Shown piece after piece: positions 1 to 10,347 of a stretch of DNA of 64,000 bases. The notes beneath the pieces are model-generated. The model worked only from the letters and a program-made list of their open reading frames with translations. It did no database searches and had not been told where the DNA came from. The stretch is from Clonostachys chloroleuca (Eukaryota > Ascomycota > Sordariomycetes > Hypocreales > Bionectriaceae): assembly GCA_037952775.1 (NCBI GenBank), contig JBANAY010000004.1, positions 9,610,001-9,674,000 of the forward strand, in the 5' to 3' direction. Every line of letters starts with the position of its first letter. The first letter of the stretch is position 1. Both the position numbers and the translations under genes were made by a program.

Positions 1-533
1 GACTTCGGGATTGCGTGCACCCAAGGATGGGATATCGCATACATGTTCTCTATGACTTGACCTCTTTTTCTTGCAAATTACTGGTCTTGAAGGTGCTCAT
101 TAATAAGTAGAGTGATGAGCAAGGCAGTCTCCATATATTTCTGTGGATATTCATGCGGGAGGTACACCGAACAAAAAAACGAGCGTTCGTGCAAAATGTT
201 GAAGTTCGATGGTATAGGGTAGGTCAAGATTCTACGTTCCTCTATCGCTATATAATGAAACTAGCTGAAGTAGAGTTCCCTAGGTAGCTATAGCCTTAAG
301 ATATACTCTTCTTCCTGAATTAAGTCGATCGTTGGTCTATGGACTTGCAAGAGAGTTGAGCGTGGGTAAATTGCGGGTTACATGGCTTTTTCTCGGGATC
401 ATGGTGGCAACTTTAATTCGGGAATCATTATGGATTCGTGCATGGTTTTTTTAATTCTCTGTGCTGATTTGCTGTGCCTACTTTCTCACTGATTATGCTC
501 TATCTCGCCTCTTTAACACTTTAACACCATGAT
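1..533. other. Gene-free left edge
   Basis: No open frame with a recognisable family was found on either strand. The sequence is A/T-rich and holds one copy of a short dispersed repeat (133-192) that recurs inverted at about 21.6 kb. The 3' end of the P450 relic begins at 534. Confidence 0.5.
133..192 (-). repeat. Short dispersed repeat, copy 1 (inverted relative to copy 2)
   Basis: Read on the minus strand, this segment shares two blocks with 21608-21668 on the plus strand. One is a 19-base block, CACGAACGCTCGTTTTTTT; the other is a 16-base block, GGTGTACCTCCCGCAT. A similar spacer and a common downstream CCACA.AAATTT-like stretch go with them. Two copies over 21 kb apart in opposite orientation suggest the remains of a mobile or RIP-degraded element. 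No transposase or clear terminal inverted repeats are visible. Confidence 0.5.
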
Positions 534-1810
534 CTACTCTTGAACTCTTTCAAACTTAATCTCGAGCCCATGTCCCCTTAGGACCGGCCAGATAAGAATC
601 GATCAGAGTCATATTTCCTCCATGGTCGTGTATCGTCGTGGTGAGATTGCTGTAAACATTTCTGACATTATCCTTCATCGCTGCGAGGATAAGTCAGTCA
701 TCAGCCATAGAAGGGTGAGAAGCTTTGATGCAAACTTACAAAACCATGCGAAGTTGCTCCCTATGCACATACACCCGCCGCTGCCAAAGGCCCAGAAGTA
801 GCGGCACATCTCGCCCAGCTGCTCCTTGCCTGCATTGATCCACCGGTCGGGATCCCATCTCTCTGGTTAAGAAAAATCTCAGTGGTTCGGTGAAGAACGT
901 AGGCGTGGCGCTAAACAATCGTGCCGGCGGGGATGTTGTAGTGACTTCCTAGTCTTCACTGTCTAGGCGGGACAAGTCGGGAGTGAACGCCGGGGACAGA
1001 TGGGTATAGACCATGGGTCTCAATGATGACGGCCTCGGGTAGGTACATGGCTTCACGTCCTTGGTGGCCGGAAAGGTAAACTCGGCAGGCGCCTGGGGGG
1101 GCTTCAAAAGGGGTTCGAGCGTGCGAGGTTCCTCTCTGAGCTTCTTCTGGACCTTGGGTTGGCGAGAGGGATCGTCGTAGGCATACGCAAGAGTGTTCCC
1201 GCTAGTCTCATGCGCGGCAGAATTGTGCTCAAACATGTCGCTTGGGATCTTGGGGCGGTTGGCATAGCCCTCTTCGATGTTACTTGGCTTCACATCGTTG
1301 AGCGAGTACTGGGCGGTAGGGGAACTGAGGACGAACGAATTGAAAAAGGTGTTGTAGATGATGCGGTTGCGTGAGAGGTGGTCTGCGTTATCCTCGAAGG
1401 TGGAGATATTGTCGGCCCTGCAGGACTCATGATGTGAGCGAGCGCTCGGTGGAAGGGATGGGGAATCGTACATACCCGTTGATGGCAAAACCTGGAGAGT
1501 AGTACCCAGTGTTGGGGAAACCGCCCGAAATCAAAGGCCTAGGCGTTCCCTCAAGCGCGCTGACGCTTAGAAGTCCCGGAGACAAGCGCAGGACCACGCC
1601 TTGGGCCAGGTGATTCACGTGAAGAAGGCGATTTTCATGGTGGAAATACTTGGCCCACCAGAGCCAGAACGGAGCGATGTGGCATGACCAATGAGGCGCC
1701 GGGAGATTGCTAAACGGAGATAGAAAGGCGGGGTAGATGATGAACTTGTAGAGGAGTAAGATGGCGAATAGCGAGATGCCCACGACGAGGGCGGCAGGAG
1801 AGAGAAGCAT
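534..1810 (-). pseudogene. Cytochrome P450 relic (internal deletion, frameshifts, nonsense)
   Basis: Microsomal P450 monooxygenase remnant. The ATG at 1810 opens a normal N-terminus: a membrane anchor, then a proline-rich hinge (SPFSNLPAPHWS) and a segment typical of fungal P450s (RLSPGLLSVSALEG). After GFAINGY the frame shifts within about 1440-1490. A central block appears deleted, including most of helices C to H. The frame resumes at ADNISTFEDNADHLSRN. The PERWDPDRW and heme region is present (FGSGGCMCIGSNFAW), but the arginine normally next to the MCIG cysteine motif is Cys, a C-to-T type change. A TAG follows IPAGTIV. An intron (681-739, GTAAGT..CGCAG) precedes the last exon, which is again frameshifted before ending at 534. 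The family is clear; the gene cannot encode an active enzyme. The original substrate is unknown. Confidence 0.85.
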
Positions 1811-2859
1811 GGCGAGAGAAGGCTTGCAAAGGAGCGCGCCAGTTGACGACAACAAGATGTTGGATGAGCTTTCGCGATGATAATGTAGGAGGCGGCGAGA
1901 TTGATTCAAGGCTTGATGAGATGTAGTTTCTGAGGGTTTCCACGCCTGAATGGTGTCCGCTTGATGGTGTCAAGGGGAGGATGGTGTCAGAGGGAGGATG
2001 CTGGAGCTTCACACTGTGTGGCACTAAAATAGGCGTCTCTCAGGAGCTCGTCAAAACGCCCAAAGGGAAAGGCATCCACCCATATTATCAACACAGGTCG
2101 ATCCCAACCGACCAGAGAAAGCCGCTTGGCACATTTTTGGTTTTGCACTAGCCAGCATTTATGAGTTAATCTCATCGATTTACAAACCAACTTGGCAATT
2201 CTGCCACGGGAGCCCTGCCGGACCTCCACGCTGGGTGTTATGTTATGGAAGCTTGGGGAAAGATGTCAGCACAACGCCGGTCGGGCCGTTTATGATTTAG
2301 ACAGGCAGACAAACGGCTGGTTTTGTTCCCCTATCCTGGATTGTTGCAATCAGTAAGGTGTGGCTTCCGATTGGTGTTAAACAACATAGCACAGCGCACC
2401 CTTACGATGGGGTTCTTCCGACTCTCCAAAGAAGGTCGCCGTAATTAGCGGTACTGGTGAGCTACGAGTGGCCTTCTCCTGTCCTTGATCGTAAGATTGA
2501 AGGAGTAGCTAACCAACCGGCCACATATAAGGCAAAGCTTGGAAGTTCCATCGTATTCTCACTCCATCATAGCCCCTCGTTCCATGTCCGTGTCATCACT
2601 CGAGATGCCTCCGGTCCTAGAGCACAAAGAATGGCAAACCTTTTATCTCTTCATTCAGGTTGGTTCTATTCCAATCAAGATAGTTTCCTTTGTAGAGGCG
2701 GGGACGGTATTTAAAGTAGCAGCGAGGAGGTGTTAATGCCACTTCACTTGAAATAGAGATATAAACACTCCGATTATTGCAGAGAGTCCCTTGTGTGATA
2801 TCTGCATCGAATAAAGAGTAGGTCATGAAGATGAAAGATTTTACACTTTGCTATTATAT
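1811..2859. other. Intergenic, nothing recognised
   Basis: Contains the presumed former promoter of the P450 relic. ORFs here are short, overlap one another on both strands and show no family motif. Confidence 0.4.
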
Positions 2860-3222
2860 TCAGTCTCCATGGCTAAGGCCTTGTACCAAGATAACTTTCT
2901 CACTATCCATCGAGATGAAAACGGCGACGTTGTAAAAGTCCTCGCTGAATTCACAGTTGACCTTGGTGCCATGCTCCAAACATGCCACGTCTCCCTCCAT
3001 AGCCGTGAACGCCTCTTGGCCCTCAGGCTAGCACCTGTCCAGCCTTGTCGTAAAGACGAACTCGTCACGGGGGTAGACGAGGGTGGTGTTTCCCTTCGCC
3101 TGTGCGGCGCCGGCAAACATCTTGCCATCGGCGGAGCGAGTTGCCACTAACTTCTTTCCGTCATATTCCGGGAAAGGTTCCCCTTGAATAAGTTCCCAGA
3201 CGCCTTGAACAGCTTTGCCCAT
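2860..3222 (-). pseudogene. Small unknown protein with one in-frame TAG
   Basis: The ATG at 3222 opens a 64-residue frame beginning MGKAVQGVWELIQGEPFPEY and containing NTTLVYPRDEFVFTTRLDRC. It is stopped by TAG at 3028-3030. The same frame then continues without interruption for 55 more residues (PEGQEAFTAMEGDVACLEHG and on) to a TGA at 2860-2862. Composition on both sides of the TAG is the same and protein-like. The simplest reading is a protein of about 119 residues whose single CAG codon became TAG. I do not recognise the family; the size and alternating beta-like pattern would suit a small soluble fold. Readthrough is possible but not supported by a known context. The overlapping plus-strand ORF (2848-3150) looks like a shadow. 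Confidence 0.45.
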
Positions 3223-4156
3223 GATGATGAATTTTTAAGAAGATGCTGTTAATGCCTTAGCATTCAATTGAATCATCGTTAAGGACGGAATCAAATACGT
3301 ACCAATGGAGCGAGTGTACTAGTTATGAAGATAAGGAGAAGTGTATAAGAAAATCAGTGCTTTTAACCTCAATGGAACAGCTCGTTCTTTAAATCCACAG
3401 TCACCCGACTGACAAAGGAAAAGCACCTTGATATTGATGTAGGTTGGCTGGTTATAGCTGTAGGCCCTCACGTTCCGCCCCAAACGAGTATTACACTACA
3501 ACACAGGTCTGGCCAACCTCCCCGACCTCCTTTTGCGGGTTTACCGCTTCGGAGGGGTATCTCAGCTGGTTTTGGGATAGGTAGGGAGTAGTTCTCGGTC
3601 AACTGCGGGGTGGCTCAATACACGAGATGCGCAAGATACCGGGCTGGGCCACGATTCGAAAAGCGCAAGTAGGCCCGAGGAAGACGCTAAGAATTTAGAC
3701 AGCCGCGACCTTGGGTGAATCGCATTCTAAGGCGCCTGGCACTGACGTCCATAAGTCAGGTATAAGGTAGCCCCGTATAATGACGAGTCCGTGATGCCCC
3801 TGAATCGAGAGCTTTGCCGCAAGAACGCTAAGTTCGTAGATGGAACTCGAGCCTGTCAACTCCCCGGTCCAATCATGTCCTTAGGCTAGTCGTCCGCCTT
3901 CTCAGTGCTGAGTAACTGCGCATCGAATCCGTGACCGAGTTCGACGTTTTAGGAGTTGCGTGGCTGTCCTGTCTGTTTATAGTTTTAGCGAATACAAGAG
4001 TCACGGGTTGAGATCCACCCACCTGATATCGGTGCCGGTTGTTTATTAGATTAGAAAGGTTTTAGAAGTTCATCTTGATCATCAGAGAGGTCATACTCAA
4101 CTCACAGACATTGCGTGTTATTCTACCGAGGCTCGGTAGCTGCCAATCCACGGACC
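3223..4156. other. Intergenic, nothing recognised
   Basis: About 0.9 kb with no frame of convincing coding character on either strand. It lies between the divergent starts of the small unknown ORF (-) and the D-amino-acid oxidase relic (+), so it would have held both promoters. Confidence 0.4.
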
Positions 4157-5080
4157 ATGACGAACATCACAATCCTAGGCGCCGGGTATGTTCAGTCTCC
4201 GACATCATGAATGAATTCTTTTTGCTATTCGAGGAAATGCTACTAGAGTTACTAGCATGGCGATTGCCAGTCAATTGCCTAGAGAATGAAATGATGCATT
4301 ATGGGTCTCCCGATCAAATTTGGTATCAAGACAAAGTGCCAGGCTTCTGGTGGTTGTCTAAGGGCGGAATGCCTGAGGTGTCAAACTATGGCATGACATA
4401 TGAGACCGTCGTGATCACACCGCCCGTCTTTCTGCAGTGGACGCGGGACCGGCTCGAGCAGCGGGGCGTACAGTTCAAGCGAGTCTATGTTGGGTCACTA
4501 ACGGAGTTAGAAGGGTTGGGCCACGGTACACTTCATCAATGCTGCCGGTCTAGGCGTCAGGACGCTTGCCGATGTCAAGGACTCGAAGGTCCAACCAGCT
4601 CATCTCCAATCCACTATCTTCAACCACCCGACATACTGTAAAGACTGTGTCCGACGAGGAAATAATTATTACACCACGGCGTTCTCACACTTGGATGGCA
4701 AGGTGTATGTCGGACGCGTTATCGAGTCCGGGTCGGACGATATCAATGCTTATGACGATAAGAGTAAAATGGTAGGCCAGTTGAAACCCTTAGCTGCTAT
4801 ATGACAGCACTAAAACTCATTTTCCTAGATCCATGTCCTTGACCGCGCACACGAGAACCAACCCGCCGTGTTCCCTCCGACCGATCAGAAGGCTGGCTTC
4901 GTACGAGATCATGCCAGCTGGTATGTATCCTGCAAGGATTCGCAAGGACGGTCGAGTAAGAGTTGAAGCCAAAACAACTAGGGGGCAGAAGGTTGTTCAC
5001 GCGTACGGCCAGCATGCAGGTGGATACGCTTTCAGCTATGGAATCACCTGGGAAGTACTGAATATGGTGCTTTCCTATCC
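4157..5080 (+). pseudogene. D-amino-acid oxidase (DAO family) relic with preserved introns
   Basis: FAD-dependent D-amino-acid oxidase remnant, normally a peroxisomal flavoenzyme of about 360 residues. The ATG at 4157 gives the FAD-binding start MTNITILGAG. A good intron follows (4186-4255, GTATGT..TACTAG), and exon 2 continues MAIASQLPRE. A large block, including the WASPWAGA-type segment, is then missing and the frame shifts. The frame WYQDKVPGFWWLSK is followed by YETVVITPPVFLQW and RGVQFKRVYVGSL, all hallmark DAO stretches. Another frameshift near 4535 leads into LADVKDSKVQP and DGKVYVGRVIESGSDDINAY. A second intron (4772-4828) is followed by HENQPAVFPPTDQ, then a third shift and GQKVVHAYGQHAGGYAFSYG, the C-terminal FAD/substrate region. 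Clearly a dead DAO gene. Confidence 0.88.
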
Positions 5081-5630
5081 GTTCGCTAATGATGTAGTGT
5101 CGGGGAACAGGTACTGTGGCGGAATGGAACAGGGAGGTAGAAGCAAGAAACGAGTTAAACAAAGGGCGAACTACAACAGAGAATCGATGAGGCAACTTAC
5201 CAAACAAAGCCAGCGTCGCGATTGTATGTGTTGAAGTAGTTGACCAAAGTTGTTGCACAGTGGGGCTACTACCTAAGGGGCGCACCGCCAACTGTTGCAA
5301 CTTACCTGACACATTCCCTTTACTCTGTTTAACTACCCTGCAAGTTTATTCGTCCATCTCTCCAAGCTCATCCATTACCACAGTCTACCCAGCTCGACTC
5401 TTTAAGCAAAGATACTACCGCGTACCAATATGTCTTCCCCTGGGAAGTTTGGACTAGGGTACTGTCTTCCCGGCCCATGAGAAACAGTTTCATGTGCTGA
5501 CTGTAGTAAAAGCGATGAAACCTCTCGTCATGAAGAATACGGCACCGCAAAGCAAAATGCGACCAATGACCTTCTAAACGAGCTAAACTTGAAAGTTGGA
5601 GAAGGGATTTATACTCCCTTATCGGTAACA
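5081..5630. other. Intergenic, nothing recognised
   Basis: Short stretch between two plus-strand relics. Overlapping small ORFs on both strands carry no recognisable motif. Confidence 0.35.
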
Positions 5631-6226
5631 ATGTATCTCCAGTATTTAACGATGCGGATAAATCCCACTACACCAAGCCATCTTGAGCTCACGCATTTAC
5701 CGAACCGGCGAAGCCCGTCGCTGGGCGATAACAGTCCGATATGTACTCTAGAAGAATATGTTCAACCGACCTTTCGGGAGTTATCACTATAGAATCAACT
5801 GACAATACTGGAGCAACGCTTGGAGGATGATCGGAATACCACAGAAGCAATTTGGAATACGTTGAACGACTTCATTGCTAAATTGACCTCCGGTAAGTAA
5901 TAGCGGCTCATGAGAATGCCTGAACTAACAATATCATAGACTTATCCGAGGCTCCGCCGAAAAGTCACCTCGGCTTTTGGTTCTTTGGCCGCGAGAGCCG
6001 TGATCGCCTCTACCCTGAAAGAGACACTCGCTGTGGAAACTGGCAAGAGTTCGACGTTGGACAAGACATTACAACAGAGGGGGCCAGAGAACATATCTGT
6101 GGATTCAATGATAAATTGACTGACTTCTACAGATCGCTTACCACATCGCCACTGTGTATCTGGAGTTTGGCCGACAAACGGGGGATCAAACCCCAAAAAA
6201 TCCTCGTTATTGATTTGCGTGTTTAA
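5631..6226 (+). pseudogene. Unknown two-exon relic interrupted by a TAG
   Basis: The ATG at 5631 opens a frame that reads through CTLEEYVQPTFRELSL, meets TAG at 5790-5792 and goes on in the same frame as NQLTILEQRLEDDRNTTEAI. A well-formed intron follows (5893-5939, GTAAGT, AACTAAC branch, CATAG). Exon 2 is fully open to TAA at 6224-6226, with FWFFGRESRDRLYPERDTRC and LCIWSLADKRG. The join keeps frame (codon G|AC). The charged, helical exon 1 end looks like a coiled-coil or helical-bundle segment. The family is not recognised; the feel is of a fungal STAND or effector-associated region, but that is only an impression. CAG-to-TAG decay is the likely cause of the stop. Confidence 0.4.
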
Positions 6227-8195
6227 CGAAGACTTTGTATACCTTTGGCAGCACTACGGAAGACCTCGGCTTCTGTGGCACGGGCGTGACCTAAACAAAG
6301 TATGCTGCAAAGCATCACGTCATAGTGGCAGGGCGAAATCTTGCTCACATTATGACAGGTCTCTCCCGTGGCGGAATTCGAGGAGCTCCTAGAAGTCACA
6401 TAGATTGATACCCTTCAAGAATCGAGTAGGTCAATCTAATCAGTCGGCTTTGCTATCTTTGAGTATTAACTCTGGACATGCACTATCTCGCCCGTCGAAT
6501 ACGATAGAATATCCCTTTGGAGTTGATTTTAGAGCGCTTGGAACCATTATCGAAATGAGTAGAGTGTCTTGGCGTTTTGTTTTGCCTAGACGGAGGCTAA
6601 TGGTTTACAGACACGGCCGAAGCTCGATCAACCTTCGCAGCTGTCAGAGCAACATTTCGACAGAGTCTCATCGCACATTTGAGCTTTCATTTAGGCAAAC
6701 TTTGGTCACAAGAGCCGTAGTATTCATGAGGCGTGCCGCGCGACTCGCATCGTCTGTTTAGCGGTCGCTAGGATCGGATAGGCCGCTCTCCCCATTCAAT
6801 TGGACCCTATACCTAGGTCATTCGGCCATGGACCCCTAAACCCTCCGTCATTTTCCATTCCTTGAAGCAACGGCTTGTCTTGGCAAATCATGAACTTGGG
6901 ACGAAGAGGCTAGTCTTGACCAGATGTCGCTGTGATTGGGAGAAGGCCGGCCACGTCACGCCACAAGCGTACCAGCGATCGACGACAAAGAAGCATGGTT
7001 ATCCTAACCCGGCAATTAAACGGATCTACATTTACACCAAGGCGTTGCCTGAAGGGGACCAGGCGAGATACACGTGGGGGTGCTGCTAAGCTCTTGCGGG
7101 CTTGGTCAACTCATGGTTTGATGTCAGACTAAACCACTTGGGATCCCAAGAGTTCCCGAGATTATGGGATGCGAGTCATGCTGTCAGAGTCGGCACAAAT
7201 CCCGGCGCTCGGAAAATGGAAGCCGGCAGATCAACTGCGGCTCACATGGGTTCATTGTTGGGGGAGATTGGTTGAAGCACTTGGCAACTGCTGATTCTGG
7301 ACTCTGCTGTCTGATATCTCCTCTTCAAGGTAAGGTACTCGTCAACCAATGAAACAAGACTCGCCACGACTCACAGAGGCGACTTTAGGCAGATCGAGGC
7401 AAACACCCCACGAGGCTGGCTGACAAGAGGGTAACGGCCACTTACTGAGTTAGCTTCTCGCTGCTGACTCTTTTCGACCTGGTGGAAGATACTTTTGCCA
7501 ATCTCGAGGTCACTCTCACCCTTTGATTGGCACCCATTCGGTCCGTTTGCCGATAAAACTTGGCATTGCCCCTGGCATTAGTGGCAGTTCGCAGAAAGGC
7601 GTTGATCCCATGGGGTGATGTGCAAAGCAACCTGAGCTAACCCAACACAAGCGTGGTGAGCTAACTCTAATGAGCGAGCTTCCACCATCCCCCATACCTT
7701 GAACGACCTAGATTTTATGCAGTGCCTGCGATAGAGCGCCGCTAGAAACCCACTACATGGTCTGGGGCTCCAGGCAGGTAGTTAACACCTGTCACAGCGA
7801 GGCGAAGAGAATTTGAACGCGAATTCCAGTCCCCTGAACGTCTCTCGAGCCTCTAAACCTTTCGTAGTTTGACAAGAGAGACCGTTTAGACGCCACCATC
7901 ACTAGAGGCTAGGCAGGATCCTTGAGTAATTTAGTATCCCGCTAACAACCAAGGCACTCGCTTCCAAACGGATTCATTCATTGAGTCAGATGGGTGAATT
8001 AGGAAATATCAAATTTGTCAGGCAATTCTCAGACTAGCACGATGCCATATACCGGAGCGATTCTCCCACTCACCCCGTCGTGAAACATTGTCCTCTCACT
8101 CCGCCTTCTGCTGCCTTTGCGCCTCTCGACCTGGCTTTCCTGTTTCACCGACCAGAGGCAGATACTCCATAACTCCCCAGGAAAGCTACAGAACC
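6227..8195. other. Gene-poor, degenerate stretch
   Basis: About 2 kb with many stops in all frames and no family motif. The last 200 bases are the probable 5' leader and promoter of the rhodopsin-like gene; an in-frame extension upstream of its ATG exists (to 8088) but has no ATG and reads as leader. Confidence 0.4.
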
Positions 8196-9774
8196 ATGGA
8201 GTCTCAAGTCACCCTGCATTGGGGTGTACTTGGTTTTACGTTTGCCCTCGCGACGATCTCCATCGGTCTACGCCTCGGAAGTCGATATCTTACACGAGCC
8301 AAATTCTGGTGGGACGACGCATTTGCTATTCTTGGCTACGTGAGTAGTTTGGACTGTCACTGGCATATGAGTTCAAAGAATGCGGTGGCTAACTTGCCAT
8401 GCTCATAGGTTGTTGATGTTGTCTGGTTCATATGTTTGGCCATCTGTAAGCATCTCCAATAAGCAAGCTTCGATCATCCATTTAGTCAATTTTGACAATT
8501 TCCTCTAGGGTTGCGCAACGGCCTCGGACAACATATCGAAAACGTTAAAGACTCAGGGAGCGTCGAGGACATCTTGCGTATCAACAAACTTTTTCTGTTT
8601 ATCATCGAGTTGTTCTACGCATATGGATTGTTCTTTGGTAAGGTCTCTATCCTGGCCTTCTACTGGCGAATGTTTGGCATCAGCAATATCAAGATTCCAA
8701 TCCAGGTTCTGTTGGGATGCTCAGTCATATGGATTGTCATCAGAGTAGGTTTCCCGTCCCACCACCAGCCAAACCCAATGAACATGCGCCTGTACCTTGG
8801 TTGTGACATGTATTAATCTTACTACAGACTTTCATGGGAACGTTCCAATGCACTCCTGTCCAGGCATTCTGGGACTCGAATGCTGGGGGATATTGTGTCA
8901 TCGACTCCTCAAAATTCTTCTTTGGCACGACCCTTGTACACGCATTAATTGACATGGCAATTTTAACTCTGCCTGTCATTCAAATCATGAAGCTCAATCT
9001 CCCTCTGATGCAGAAGGTCGCGGTCACCTTTATGTTCTTGTTCGGCCTGTTGTAAGTGGAATATCCATCATCCAAGCTATGCAAACGTTCGACACAACAA
9101 GTTGACCGTACTTTGCGTGCCTCTGTAGCATCTGCATCGCCGCAATTGCCCTTATTGTCAAAGCCGTGTCTTTCGATGGTGCGGCGTTAGACTTCACGTG
9201 GAATATAAGCGAGATTATATTGTGGGCGGGTGTCGAGGTCAATCTGACCACTGTCTCTGGTATGATTGTCTGCTTTTTGATATCAATCTTCCCCTGCTAA
9301 CAAGTAATAGCATGCCTCCCAACTTTCCGACCTGCATTGAACTTCATCTTCCGACACAAACTCCCCGGCAGCTCAGCTGGTGCCAATAGCGGCACGTACG
9401 GCACGTACGGCACGTACGGAGGAAACTCTCACGCCCAATCTCGACGTGGCAGATCGACAAAGAACATGACTGCTATCGCAAGTCAAGCGGATGACGAAGG
9501 ATCGACATATCAGCTGGCGGAGACAAAGCGAGCAGATCGGAGCACATCGAGAGAGGGGTATGAAGATGCTTATCGACAGTTCGGTGTTACGACTGCGACT
9601 GCGATTTCAGGGGACCCCGAGTCTCAGAAGCATGGCGGTTCCGGGAATGGCGAGGATGGAATACACGTCAGGAGCGAGACCGTCATCAGCGTTTCCACAG
9701 TCCGCCCTGATTCGGACGAGGATAAACGAGGCCGTTCTAGCCCCTACAGGCTGGATAAGACTGATTCGCCATGA
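8196..9774 (+). CDS. Rhodopsin-like (PTH11/SAT4-type) integral membrane protein
   Basis: Fungal multi-pass membrane protein of the rhodopsin-domain/PTH11-like group, expected at the plasma membrane. The ATG at 8196 (MESQVTLHWGVLGFTFAL) starts the first membrane helix, followed by R.GSRYLTRAKFWWDDAF, the family's conserved WDD signature. Five introns are visible: 8341-8408, 8446-8508, 8745-8827, 9052-9128 and 9260-9310. Each has a GT..AG pair and rejoins the frame. The core contains YGLFFGKVSILAFYWRMF, FQCTPVQAFWD (conserved CxPV), a helix ending LTLPVIQIMKLNLP, and a last helix followed by ACLPTFRPAL. About seven hydrophobic segments precede a soluble, Ser/Gly/charged tail of about 150 residues holding a three-fold GTY repeat. 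Such proteins are proposed receptors; the ligand is unknown. It looks intact. Confidence 0.88.
9391..9417 (+). repeat. In-frame 9-base tandem repeat (three copies)
   Basis: Three perfect copies of GGCACGTAC lie inside the cytoplasmic-tail exon of the rhodopsin-like gene and encode Gly-Thr-Tyr three times. Perfect identity suggests recent slippage; the length is a multiple of three, so copy-number change would keep frame. Confidence 0.9.
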
Positions 9775-10347
9775 AGATCTACGACTTAGCTACATTTGAA
9801 CGGACCTTTATACCATTTGCAGTCTACTGCCAAATTAATATTCTCAAGGCAAGACTTATTACAACAACATCGACTAAAGAATACGATGATGCGGGAAGGC
9901 AGATTTGGCCGACTCTTGCTTGTCTGTTCCTACCCCGGACCCCGGCCCAATTGCCTGAGGCGTCATTACCCAATGTGTGAACGGTATTATTGTATGTAAA
10001 GATATTAAATAATATAGATCTACTTATGTGTTATTTTGGGCCATCAAAATCCCGATTTTGTTAAAATCCATCAAGGTTTGTCAGTCAGTGGCAGTTCGTG
10101 GTGGCCGTCATATCCACGTCAGCACCACTTTGATTGCCACCCAATCATATTATTCCGTCGCCTGACGACCTGCAGCAAGGCAGCCATCACGCCCCTGGCA
10201 ACGAATGCTGGTTTCAAAAAGTTTGGTATAATTATGCGCACTCTCACTTGACCGTTCATGCATGTTTATTCCCCTAACCCTCGCTGATAGTCTATAATTC
10301 TCAGGCGTTGGAACACGCATACAAAGGCAACTATCTCATTGTGGATC

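Noticed and set aside
2848..3150. 100-codon plus-strand ORF
   Set aside because: Overlaps the minus-strand small unknown frame, which has a true ATG and more even protein-like composition across its TAG.
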